Below are positions 1-5,761 of a DNA stretch of 9,863 nt, one piece after another; positions within the stretch are counted from its first letter, which is position 1; the number at the start of each line of letters is the position of its first letter. The position numbers and the translations under genes are program-made. The stretch covers positions 10,792 through 20,654 of the forward strand of contig MFZI01000013.1 in the NCBI GenBank assembly GCA_001789355.1, in the 5' to 3' direction. The stretch is from Candidatus Roizmanbacteria bacterium RIFCSPHIGHO2_01_FULL_39_8. Its GTDB lineage: Bacteria > Patescibacteriota > Microgenomatia > UBA1406 > GWC2-37-13. The notes beneath the pieces are model-generated. The model ran no database searches, had not been told where the DNA came from, and saw only the letters and a program-made list of their open reading frames with translations.

Positions 1-1511
1 ACTTCTTCTTTGCTAAAACCATGCGCAGCGATGACATCGGTCACTTTTGGCTTTCCTTCTGTAAGTGTTCCTGTTTTATCCAAAACTACTGCTTGAATTT
101 TTGAGGTTTGCTCAAGGGTCGCCGCATCTTTAATGAGGATATTATGTTTTGCACCAAGACCAGTCCCCACTGCAACGGCAGTAGGTGTCGCCAATCCCAA
201 AGCATCAGGGCAGGCAATAACCACGGTTGAAACGGCAAAAGTGAGAGCTAGAAGCAGCCCTTGGCCTGAAACAAAAAACCAAATAATGAAAGTTAAAAGT
301 CCCGCTCCAACGGCCAATAAGACTAAATACTGTGCTGCACGATCGGCAATCCGCTGTCCCGGCGCTTTTGAGTTTTGAGCAGTTTCCACAAGCTTGACAA
401 TTTGAGCAAGCGCAGTATCAGACCCGACTTTGGTTGCTTTGAATTTGACCGAGCCAGTCTGGTTGATCGATCCACCAATAACCTTATCTCCTGTCTTTTT
501 AGAAACTGGTATAGATTCTCCCGTAACTAACGACTCATCAATTGATGTCTCTCCTTCTATTACTTCGCCATCAACCGGTACTTTATCTCCCGGTTTGAGA
601 AGAATTGTATCATTGATCTTTACTTCCGAGGTTGCGACGAGTATTTCTTTCCCATCTCGAATAACTCTGGCTTGCGGAGGAACCAGATCAAAAAGAGCGC
701 GCAGAGCTTCTGAGGTTCCTCGTCTTGATTTCATCTCCATCCAGTGGCCAAAAAGAACAAAAGTCACCAGAAGTGCAGCTGCCTCAAAAAAAGTTTCTCC
801 GCCGACAAACAAGGTTATAAAGACGCTAAAGACATATGCGGAAAAAACACCGGTTGCAATCAAAACCATCATATTTAAGCTTTTATTCTTTAAAGCCCGC
901 CATGCGCCAATGGGAAAGATCGAACCAAATTTGAAAATAACAGGGGTCGTAAGCAAAAATAAAAGCCAGTTATGAGGAATCGGTGTTGGCAACTTAATTT
1001 TTAAAAAATCGGTAAATACGGGAGAATAGAGAAAGATAGGAATAGAAAAAAGAAGCGACCATAGGAAACGATTCCGCATATCTTTCTCCATGAAAGCAGC
1101 CATGCGAGGATCGGTCATAGCTTTTTCGTGATCCTCGTGGCTCCCGCCTTCGTCCAAGCTTCGGCGGGCAGACATTTTACTCATGTCATGTCCCACGTGC
1201 TCCTCGGAGTCTTGACGAAGTGGGGTTTCGATATGATTATCATGTCTCATTTTCATCTTGTGTTCCGAAATCCTGAAGGCTTCCTTACTTGTGAGAAGGG
1301 GTAAGTCTTGGCACTGAAAATCACAATCATCAACCATCTTCTTTATTTCTTCTTCACTGATCATACCTTCGTGATAGGTCACCGTTGCTGTTTGAGTGAC
1401 AAAATTAATCGTAGCGTCAACAATGTGAGGATTTACTTTTAATTTTTGCTCAAGTGTCTGATCATCACCGCAGCAAAGTAAATCCGTGATGGCAAACGTA
1501 ATTGTCTTCAT
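1..1511 (-). CDS. P1B-type heavy-metal translocating ATPase (CopA/CopB-like), C-terminus beyond window
   Basis: Reading from the ATG at 1511, 503 codons are open to the window edge with no stop, so the 3' part is missing. It is a metal-exporting P-type ATPase of the inner membrane. Visible parts: an HMA-like N-terminal domain (residues 1-68) whose usual CxxC is replaced by an adjacent Cys-Cys (13-14), with two more Cys at 63 and 67; a His/Met-rich linker (82-137); helices from about 148; the actuator TGES (330-333); the intramembrane metal motif CPD (434-436); and the phosphorylation motif DKTGT (478-482). The ATP-binding domain and the last helices, which carry the other metal ligands, are outside. 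CPD is unusual, since copper pumps normally have CPC or CPH, so the substrate is uncertain. The His-rich N-terminus recalls CopB. It is the last visible gene of the operon starting at 2682, 23 bp after the YHS gene. A hairpin repeat lies in the linker coding region. Confidence 0.93.
   Translation of the reverse strand, partial: MKTITFAITDLLCCGDDQTLEQKLKVNPHIVDATINFVTQTATVTYHEGMISEEEIKKMVDDCDFQCQDLPLLTSKEAFRISEHKMKMRHDNHIETPLRQDSEEHVGHDMSKMSARRSLDEGGSHEDHEKAMTDPRMAAFMEKDMRNRFLWSLLFSIPIFLYSPVFTDFLKIKLPTPIPHNWLLFLLTTPVIFKFGSIFPIGAWRALKNKSLNMMVLIATGVFSAYVFSVFITLFVGGETFFEAAALLVTFVLFGHWMEMKSRRGTSEALRALFDLVPPQARVIRDGKEILVATSEVKINDTILLKPGDKVPVDGEVIEGETSIDESLVTGESIPVSKKTGDKVIGGSINQTGSVKFKATKVGSDTALAQIVKLVETAQNSKAPGQRIADRAAQYLVLLAVGAGLLTFIIWFFVSGQGLLLALTFAVSTVVIACPDALGLATPTAVAVGTGLGAKHNILIKDAATLEQTSKIQAVVLDKTGTLTEGKPKVTDVIAAHGFSKEE
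1143..1168. repeat. GC-rich hairpin repeat inside the ATPase linker coding sequence
   Basis: The stem CCCGCC (1143-1148) pairs with GGCGGG (1163-1168) around a 14-nt loop. It stands out as GC-rich in an AT-leaning gene. It is read in frame as part of the peptide ARRSLDEGG (residues 115-123) in the non-conserved linker between the HMA-like domain and the first membrane helix. It looks like a REP-type intergenic repeat that inserted into a coding region. Confidence 0.6.
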
Positions 1512-1534
1512 ACTTTTATTCTAACCATAAACCT

Positions 1535-1717
1535 TTAGATAATAAAATCTTCTGGTTTTTCATCGAACTGTTTCTTACACGACTCGGAGCAAAAATAAAA
1601 ATGCTTTTGATTATATACGCTGTGGTATTTTGTTGTTTTTGGGTCAACACTCATGCCACACACGAGGTCTTTTACTTTAGCTTCTTGTGAAAATAATTTT
1701 TTTATAAAATCAATCAT
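1535..1717 (-). CDS. YHS-domain metal-binding protein
   Basis: A 60-residue protein that is essentially one YHS domain (a TRASH-like zinc-ribbon-type fold): a DLVCGMSVD start, a Lys/Tyr-rich middle, and FCSESCKKQF near the end, giving the conserved Cys set. Free-standing or fused YHS domains often accompany copper P-type ATPases and are thought to bind metal in the cytoplasm. Here it sits directly upstream of the ATPase and may hand metal to it, which is an inference. The start chosen is the ATG at 1717: an AAGGGAGG Shine-Dalgarno lies at 1729-1736, right after the upstream gene's stop. A longer frame to 1777 would overlap the upstream gene by about 40 bp and adds a non-conserved N-terminus. 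Confidence 0.88.
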   Translation of the reverse strand: MIDFIKKLFSQEAKVKDLVCGMSVDPKTTKYHSVYNQKHFYFCSESCKKQFDEKPEDFII

Positions 1718-1728
1718 TTGTTGTTCAG

Positions 1729-1736
1729 CCTCCCTT
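1729..1736 (-). promoter_or_regulatory. Shine-Dalgarno site fixing the YHS gene start
   Basis: AAGGGAGG on the minus strand ends 11 nt before the ATG at 1717 and begins immediately after the upstream TAG. It is one of the few recognisable Shine-Dalgarno sites in the window and decides the start against the longer alternative at 1777. Confidence 0.6.
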
Positions 1737-2201
1737 CTATAAATTCCATTCAAATTTTCTCTCTGGTATTTCAGCAACGTTAGTTATCACTAAATCAATA
1801 TATTTTGTTTCGGTTAGTGGAGTATTAAAAGTGAGAGTCCCTTCTCGGTGATGTCCGCCGGGAGGACTCCCACTCCACGTTGATTCTTCCAGTTTGTTTC
1901 CTTTATCATCCGTCAAAAAACTTTGCTTTGCAATATCAAATGACAAATCTACCGAATGGGTATTAAATTCCAGCTTAAACGTAGGCTTTTGTCCTATTTT
2001 TAAGACTTCCGGTTGTGCCGTAACCGTCACATTTCCTCCCTCGTTTTCTTGAGAAGCCAATATATCATCCGTTTGGGCGGAAACAGTACTATCCGTCTTA
2101 AGGTCAGTAACTGCTGATTTTTCATTCCCGGACCTCTGGATAAAAAAAACCAATACGATTGCTATGAGAACTATGAGTAATATCGTATTTTTCTTAGACA
2201 T
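1737..2201 (-). CDS. Membrane-anchored protein with SPPGGHH motif, function unknown
   Basis: A 154-residue protein with a short basic N-terminus and one hydrophobic helix (about 6-21), then a Ser/Thr/Asp-rich linker (25-55) and a beta-rich domain (57-154). The mature part therefore probably lies outside the membrane as an Ig- or cupredoxin-like sandwich. The striking element is SGSPPGGHHREG (110-121), with a His pair at 117-118 that could bind metal. There are no Cys and no obvious type-1 copper site. I do not recognise a named family. Its place between a Cys-rich membrane protein and the YHS/ATPase pair suggests a role in extracytoplasmic metal handling. It is second in the operon, 7 bp after the upstream gene, and no Shine-Dalgarno is visible. 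Confidence 0.8.
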   Translation of the reverse strand: MSKKNTILLIVLIAIVLVFFIQRSGNEKSAVTDLKTDSTVSAQTDDILASQENEGGNVTVTAQPEVLKIGQKPTFKLEFNTHSVDLSFDIAKQSFLTDDKGNKLEESTWSGSPPGGHHREGTLTFNTPLTETKYIDLVITNVAEIPERKFEWNL

Positions 2202-2208
2202 GATAATT

Positions 2209-2682
2209 TTATTTTGAATTGATAATATGTGTTTTTACCTTCCTTATCTGTTTTATCATGTACACGATTCCCAATAGATTCATAAAGACCCCAAAGATAA
2301 TCAAAGGGATCTGATAGCGAGTCAAAAAAACGGAAGCGGCAGATAAACCGATGAGAGGAAGAACTTCGCTAAGATGATGTGCACAACAGGCCACCATCGC
2401 AGTTGCGGATGTTCCTGTCGACGTTGCAGCAACGGATTTTGCTTGCCCTACCGAAGTCCCGATGTTTTTGTCGGGACGAAGGAGGGAGATTTGAGTTTTG
2501 AGATTTGAGTATAATCCTATCTGTGTTCCGAATCCGGCAGAAAGCAGGATCATCCAATACCATAATTCTTTAAATTGTGATATTGTATCCGACCAGCTTC
2601 CGGAAGATAGCCCCATGATTATAAAATAGAAGATGATCAACCCAACTGCTCCCATAAATCCGTTTCTTATTGGCCTTTGCAT
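2209..2682 (-). CDS. Four-helix membrane protein with CCAHH motif, putative metal transport
   Basis: A 157-residue, mostly hydrophobic protein with about four helices (roughly 10-27, 40-57, 92-118, 122-144). The signature is ACCAHHLSEVLPLIG (98-112): an adjacent Cys pair and a His pair at the start of the third helix. The Cys pair in a helix recalls MerT-type mercury uptake proteins, but the CCAHH arrangement is not the MerT motif, so I leave the function open (metal permease or metal-responsive membrane protein). The loop between helices 2 and 3 is encoded partly by a hairpin repeat (residues about 67-77). It is the first gene of the operon that ends with the ATPase. Its ATG lies 6 nt after a TATAAT box, so the mRNA may be leaderless. 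Confidence 0.82.
   Translation of the reverse strand: MQRPIRNGFMGAVGLIIFYFIIMGLSSGSWSDTISQFKELWYWMILLSAGFGTQIGLYSNLKTQISLLRPDKNIGTSVGQAKSVAATSTGTSATAMVACCAHHLSEVLPLIGLSAASVFLTRYQIPLIIFGVFMNLLGIVYMIKQIRKVKTHIINSK
2456..2477. repeat. Hairpin repeat inside the CCAHH protein coding sequence
   Basis: A perfect 7-bp stem, GTCCCGA (2456-2462) with TCGGGAC (2471-2477), around an 8-nt T-rich loop. It is flanked at 2490-2515 by a repetitive TTTGAG/TTTTGAG stretch. It is translated in frame as a polar loop (LLRPDKNIGTSVG) between helices 2 and 3. It has the look of an intergenic REP-type element captured by a gene. Confidence 0.55.
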
Positions 2683-2688
2683 AGCTTT

Positions 2689-2722
2689 ATTATATGAAGG
2701 TAAGATTAAAATTTTATGAAGA
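2689..2722 (-). promoter_or_regulatory. Response-regulator box and leaderless promoter of the ATPase operon
   Basis: On the minus strand: half-site TCTTCA (2722-2717), 5 nt, half-site TTTTAA (2711-2706), 11 nt, then a perfect TATAAT (2694-2689). Six nt separate the -10 from the ATG at 2682, so the predicted start of transcription is the A of the start codon. The box overlaps the last codons of the upstream gene. No -35 TTGACA is present; the box takes its place. Confidence 0.65.
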
Positions 2723-3373
2723 TGAATCCACTAAGTTTGAAACCTTTTTACTAAAAATTCTCAAGGACGGGAAAAAACCTGGCGTTGTTTTTTTGTAATC
2801 TTCGTAGCTACTGCCAAATTTTTTAACCATCTCTTTTTCTTCCTGTTTTGCTAATAAGATATAGCGAATGATAAGAATCGGCGCCATGACAAGGGTGATA
2901 AGCGTCGGCCACTGGAGGAGAAACCCGACAATGGTAAGAATAAATCCTGCATATTGCGGATGACGAATATATCTATATACTCCTGTTGCTGCTAATGTTC
3001 CTTTTTTCTGGGCTTTATACAAGATATTCCAAGCCGAAGAAATTAAAAGCAATCCCCCGACTATTAGTCCGCTGCTTAGCCAATGCAGTAAGCTAAAATG
3101 AGGGTCGCCGCTGATATTCAAAATCTTATTAACGATGTGGCCGGAGTCGTGAGAGAAATCTATTCCTAATCGGTTGCCAAAGAAAGAGGTAAGAAGATAA
3201 ATCGTCAAAGGAAATCCGTACATTTCGGCAAATAATGCAACCAAAAAAGCAGAAAACATTTTATATGTTCGCCAATCTGTCCTGGTTTTCGGCTTAAAAA
3301 CTGATTTCACGAAAAACATGAAGATGATGATATTTATAGCAACGAGGAACCAATTTCCATATTCGTATTTCAT
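2714..3373 (-). CDS. Isoprenylcysteine carboxyl methyltransferase-like membrane protein
   Basis: A 219-residue integral membrane protein with about five helices. The C-terminal half has the family signature of ICMT/PEMT-type membrane methyltransferases: GVYRYIRHPQYAGF (131-144), a long hydrophobic hairpin, then the acidic pair of KQEEKEM (176-182) and GSSYEDYKK (187-195). In this fold the Arg-His-Pro and Glu residues bind S-adenosylmethionine. Bacteria rarely prenylate proteins, so the substrate is unknown; a lipid or a thiol is possible. It is the third gene of the peroxiredoxin operon, with an ATGA overlap to the thioredoxin-fold gene, so it is almost certainly co-translated with it. Related proteins are often found next to metal-resistance genes, which fits the setting. 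Confidence 0.85.
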   Translation of the reverse strand: MKYEYGNWFLVAINIIIFMFFVKSVFKPKTRTDWRTYKMFSAFLVALFAEMYGFPLTIYLLTSFFGNRLGIDFSHDSGHIVNKILNISGDPHFSLLHWLSSGLIVGGLLLISSAWNILYKAQKKGTLAATGVYRYIRHPQYAGFILTIVGFLLQWPTLITLVMAPILIIRYILLAKQEEKEMVKKFGSSYEDYKKTTPGFFPSLRIFSKKVSNLVDSSS

Positions 3374-3645
3374 AAAGTTTTGCTGTGAAAGGGTATCAAA
3401 CTGGAAATTCTACTGAAAAATTTTGCTTTATCGAGATTCCCGGCTGAAAAAAATTCATCATTTATAATAATCCCCGGATTTGCCATAATTCCGTACTTTG
3501 TCACAAGGCTTATTCCCTTTTGGCTCATCAGATCAATTTCTTTGATTTCAATATCCGGAAAAGCAGATTTTACCTCTTGAAGTATTATTTTCGCTTTTTC
3601 ACATTCAACACAACCTATGGAAGTAATAAATTGAATCGTAATCAT
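3370..3645 (-). CDS. Small thioredoxin-fold protein with CVEC motif
   Basis: A 91-residue protein matching the short thioredoxin/glutaredoxin-like fold: beta strand (2-8), a CVEC redox pair (12-15) at the start of a helix, a second strand around IEIKEID, and a NPGIIIN turn (56-62) with the cis-proline region. It has no signal peptide or helix, so it should be cytosolic. It resembles the small redox-active disulfide proteins of archaea and anaerobic bacteria rather than a classic CGPC thioredoxin. It overlaps its upstream and downstream neighbours by 4 bp each (ATGA), a sign of translational coupling. A plausible role is to supply electrons to the membrane thiol proteins encoded here, or to carry metal on its Cys pair. 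Confidence 0.85.
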   Translation of the reverse strand: MITIQFITSIGCVECEKAKIILQEVKSAFPDIEIKEIDLMSQKGISLVTKYGIMANPGIIINDEFFSAGNLDKAKFFSRISSLIPFHSKTL

Positions 3646-4397
3646 GTTTGTGCCTGCTGAATGTGTTGAATCAGGTCATTTGCGGGCACATTCATATTGG
3701 GAAAGTCTGCCGAAGAATGAATCTGTCCCTCTGTGTTGATATGGATATAGGTATGTCCGGCTCGATCATCGTGCATGGACGAGGGAGTACCTAACGCTTT
3801 ATACATCGAGGTTACTTTTCTCTCGGTATCGATGAGAATAGGAGTCGTGATTCTTTCTTCTACTAAGATTGGGTCCCACGTCTTCTGATCGTCTACACTT
3901 ATGGGAATAATGACTGTATTGAGGTTTTCAAACTCGTCTTTAAAGCGTTCAAGGCGTGAAATCTCCTGCCAGCAGGGACTACACATCACTCCTTCATTAA
4001 AAAACAGAAACACATTTTTACCTTTGTAATCGGCAAGAGATATTGTTTTCCCTACGGTTGAAGGCAAGCTGAAATCGGGAGCCACTGATCCTTCAGCTAG
4101 TGGTTCAAATTTTTTGTTTCCTCCCCCTCCGTGATGCGAAGCCATGTCATCAGTGTTTGTCTGTGAAGTACCTTGGACATTTGTATTGGTCGAGTTTGCT
4201 GCTTGGGTCTTGTTTTTATTGCTCACCAGAGAGTAGCCAACTACGATCGTTCCTACAATAAGAGTAATCAAAACATAGGAAAGAAGTTTATCGATCGAAA
4301 AAGTAACCGAAAACTGATCAGAAGGTTTAGCTTCTTTTTTCGCCTGAACCTCGTTTTCCGGTACGTTTTGCTGACCGTGATTTTCGCAACATTTCAT
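3642..4397 (-). CDS. Membrane-anchored peroxiredoxin/TlpA-like thioredoxin-fold protein
   Basis: A 251-residue protein: a cytoplasmic N-terminus opening with MKCCENHG (Cys pair plus His), one membrane helix (about 38-57), a polar linker with SHHGGGG (88-93), then an extracytoplasmic AhpC/TSA-type thioredoxin fold (about 98-250). In that domain APDFSLPSTVG (106-116) is the classic opening, and FFNEGVMCSPCWQEI (132-146) holds the redox pair CSPC (139-142). It is likely a periplasm-side disulfide reductase or peroxidase that could receive electrons from the CcdA-like protein encoded just upstream. The Cys pair at residues 3-4 and the His pair in the linker suggest metal contact. It is the first gene of a three-gene operon. 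Its ATG is 7 nt from a TATAAA box, so it may be leaderless. Confidence 0.88.
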   Translation of the reverse strand: MKCCENHGQQNVPENEVQAKKEAKPSDQFSVTFSIDKLLSYVLITLIVGTIVVGYSLVSNKNKTQAANSTNTNVQGTSQTNTDDMASHHGGGGNKKFEPLAEGSVAPDFSLPSTVGKTISLADYKGKNVFLFFNEGVMCSPCWQEISRLERFKDEFENLNTVIIPISVDDQKTWDPILVEERITTPILIDTERKVTSMYKALGTPSSMHDDRAGHTYIHINTEGQIHSSADFPNMNVPANDLIQHIQQAQT

Positions 4398-4404
4398 AGT
4401 TTCA

Positions 4405-4439
4405 TTTATACAGTTTTGATAATTAAGATTTCGTGAAGG
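4405..4439 (-). promoter_or_regulatory. Response-regulator box and promoter of the peroxiredoxin operon
   Basis: On the minus strand: CCTTCA (4439-4434), 5 nt, TCTTAA (4428-4423), 12 nt, then TATAAA (4410-4405). Seven nt remain to the ATG at 4397, again predicting little or no leader. The whole 44-bp gap between the CcdA gene and this gene is taken up by the element. Confidence 0.65.
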
Positions 4440-4441
4440 AG

Positions 4442-5284
4442 TTATTTATTCCTTGCTCTTTTAATAAAAAGTAAAATGATAAAAATCAGAGTAAGAAGAA
4501 AAAACCAGTCGGGGATATTTTTGGTTGCCTCAAGTATTTTTTTCTGAAGAATAGTCATATAGGCAACAAGTTGCGTCTGGGAAGGAGAAACAGAAGTAAT
4601 CTGATTGGTTCCCGCCAGGTAAAGAATATAGACTCCGATTACAAGAAAAACTATTCCCGTTATGAGATTGCTTGAATGAATAGAGAAGTTCTTGTTGAAC
4701 AGTTTGAATCTGATCATTATGCCCCTTACCAGCCTGCTCTGTGACCAATTGAAACTGTCCCAAAAATAGGCAAGTAAGAATAAAGGAAATACCATGCCAA
4801 ACACATACGTCAGCGTCAACACGAGTGCCTGAAAAAGATTGAGTGACAAGGCAGAGAGAGTCAAGACGCCAGCCAAAACCGGAGCACAGCAGGAAGAGGC
4901 CACTCCGGAAAAAAGACCCAGGGCAAAGACCGACAGGGCATCATGTTTCTTGAGCAGCGGAAGCTGCTTAAAAGGCATAGAGAGTTTCTTACCCGATAAG
5001 GCAAAAAACGCTATTAAAAGCATCAAAAATCCGCCTAAGAAAAATATCTGTGTATGAAAGCTTTTGAAAAGTTGGGCTAAATAGGCAACCCCTAATCCGA
5101 TCGGTACTAAAATCGTGGCAACGCCAAAGAAATAGATAAACGTCATAAGGATGATCGCCCGTTTTCGCTTAAAGGTATAGGCAAAATAAGCAGGCAACAT
5201 GAACGTGATACAGCAGGGAGCAAAAAGGGCTATCATTCCTGCTAAAAATGAGGCTATGATTGAAGTTTCAAATAAAATATTCAT
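4442..5284 (-). CDS. CcdA/DsbD-like thiol-disulfide transport membrane protein
   Basis: A 280-residue membrane protein with six helices of the CcdA/DsbD core plus a separate C-terminal helix (about 258-275). The two pseudo-symmetric halves each carry the expected Cys-Pro region, but with adjacent Cys pairs: LFAPCCITFMLP (20-31) and ASSCCAPVLAG (129-139). CcdA and DsbD move reducing equivalents from cytosolic thioredoxin across the membrane to extracytoplasmic thiols; the ScsB/CcdA group also serves metal tolerance. The doubled Cys is not the standard single catalytic Cys and may mark a metal-linked subtype. Downstream lies the anchored TlpA-like protein, a natural redox partner. It is the last gene of the DUF2933/HMA operon, 6 bp after the HMA stop. 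Confidence 0.87.
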   Translation of the reverse strand: MNILFETSIIASFLAGMIALFAPCCITFMLPAYFAYTFKRKRAIILMTFIYFFGVATILVPIGLGVAYLAQLFKSFHTQIFFLGGFLMLLIAFFALSGKKLSMPFKQLPLLKKHDALSVFALGLFSGVASSCCAPVLAGVLTLSALSLNLFQALVLTLTYVFGMVFPLFLLAYFWDSFNWSQSRLVRGIMIRFKLFNKNFSIHSSNLITGIVFLVIGVYILYLAGTNQITSVSPSQTQLVAYMTILQKKILEATKNIPDWFFLLTLIFIILLFIKRARNK

Positions 5285-5290
5285 GATTTA

Positions 5291-5500
5291 TTATTTCTGG
5301 AGCGTATAGCCAAATGGAGTAAGAGATTGAATAATTTTAGCTTGGTTTAGTTTTCTTTCGTCGTATTCCAAGACAACCTCTTTTTTAGTAAAATCTACAG
5401 AAGCTCCCCTTACCCCTTTAAGATGTTTGAAATGTTTTTGGATCGTATAAGCGCAGGCTCCGCACATGATTCCTGACACATGAAAGAGTTGTTTTACCAT
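5291..5500 (-). CDS. HMA-domain metallochaperone (CopZ-like)
   Basis: A 69-residue protein consisting of one heavy-metal-associated domain with a beta-alpha-beta-beta-alpha-beta pattern. The metal loop is GIMCGACAYTIQK: M-C-G-A-C with the two Cys at about 13 and 16. Such proteins carry Cu(I) or similar soft metals to P1B ATPases or deliver them to sensors. The ATPase here lacks a normal CxxC domain of its own, so this protein may supply that function in trans (inference). The start chosen is the ATG at 5500; an in-frame TTG three codons upstream is possible, but neither has a Shine-Dalgarno. It sits between the DUF2933-like gene (17 bp gap) and the CcdA-like gene. Confidence 0.9.
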   Translation of the reverse strand: MVKQLFHVSGIMCGACAYTIQKHFKHLKGVRGASVDFTKKEVVLEYDERKLNQAKIIQSLTPFGYTLQK

Positions 5501-5517
5501 AGAATACAAATAAACTT

Positions 5518-5694
5518 TTAATGGTGTTTGCCTGATTTATGATTCTCGTTCCCATGACCCATGGCAAAATGCATGAGAGGACAGGCCAATAAGACCCCAA
5601 AGAACAAAACCGAATTGAGCGGTAATTTAAATACATAGATCGCTACCGCAGCTCCTGCTATTCCAATCAAGCAGATTTTGAGCAAATTATTCAT
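5518..5694 (-). CDS. Small DUF2933-like membrane protein
   Basis: A 58-residue reading frame: two hydrophobic stretches (about 4-19 and 27-43) and a His-rich tail ending GKHH. The segment LLACPLMHFAMGHG (36-49) is the recognisable feature of DUF2933-type small membrane proteins, which are commonly found beside copper-resistance genes. One Cys, several Met and five His near the membrane surface suggest metal binding; the function is not established. The ATG at 5694 has no Shine-Dalgarno. It is the first gene after a response-regulator box and its -10, with a leader of about 22-28 nt, and is followed by the HMA gene. It is easily missed by gene callers because of its size. Confidence 0.78.
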   Translation of the reverse strand: MNNLLKICLIGIAGAAVAIYVFKLPLNSVLFFGVLLACPLMHFAMGHGNENHKSGKHH

Positions 5695-5722
5695 GGGTGA
5701 AAGAGAATTTATAATAATAAAA

Positions 5723-5757
5723 AGTATAGGAAATGAACTATTAAGAAAATATGAAGA
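5723..5757 (-). promoter_or_regulatory. Response-regulator box and promoter of the DUF2933/HMA/CcdA operon
   Basis: On the minus strand: TCTTCA (5757-5752), 5 nt, TCTTAA (5746-5741), 12 nt, TATACT (5728-5723). This is a perfect copy of the consensus box. It fills most of the 67-bp gap between the kinase stop and the small gene; the remainder is an AT-rich leader. Confidence 0.7.
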
Positions 5758-5761
5758 AGAT

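Noticed and set aside
133..975. Plus-strand open frames of 81 and 181 codons
   Set aside because: They lie antisense to the P1B ATPase, whose reading frame shows TGES, CPD and DKTGT motifs; the plus-strand peptides have no recognisable domain.
1502..1690. Plus-strand open frame of 62 codons
   Set aside because: It is antisense to the YHS gene, which has conserved Cys motifs and a Shine-Dalgarno.
1535..1777. Longer YHS protein starting at 1777
   Set aside because: It would overlap the upstream gene by about 40 bp. The AAGGGAGG before the ATG at 1717 marks the better start.
5501..5509. TTG start three codons upstream of the HMA gene
   Set aside because: The ATG at 5500 is adjacent and gives the usual length before the first strand; there is no ribosome site to favour TTG.
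5418..5636. Minus-strand open frame of 72 codons overlapping the HMA gene
   Set aside because: It is a different frame across the real DUF2933-like and HMA genes, with no domain and no promoter of its own.
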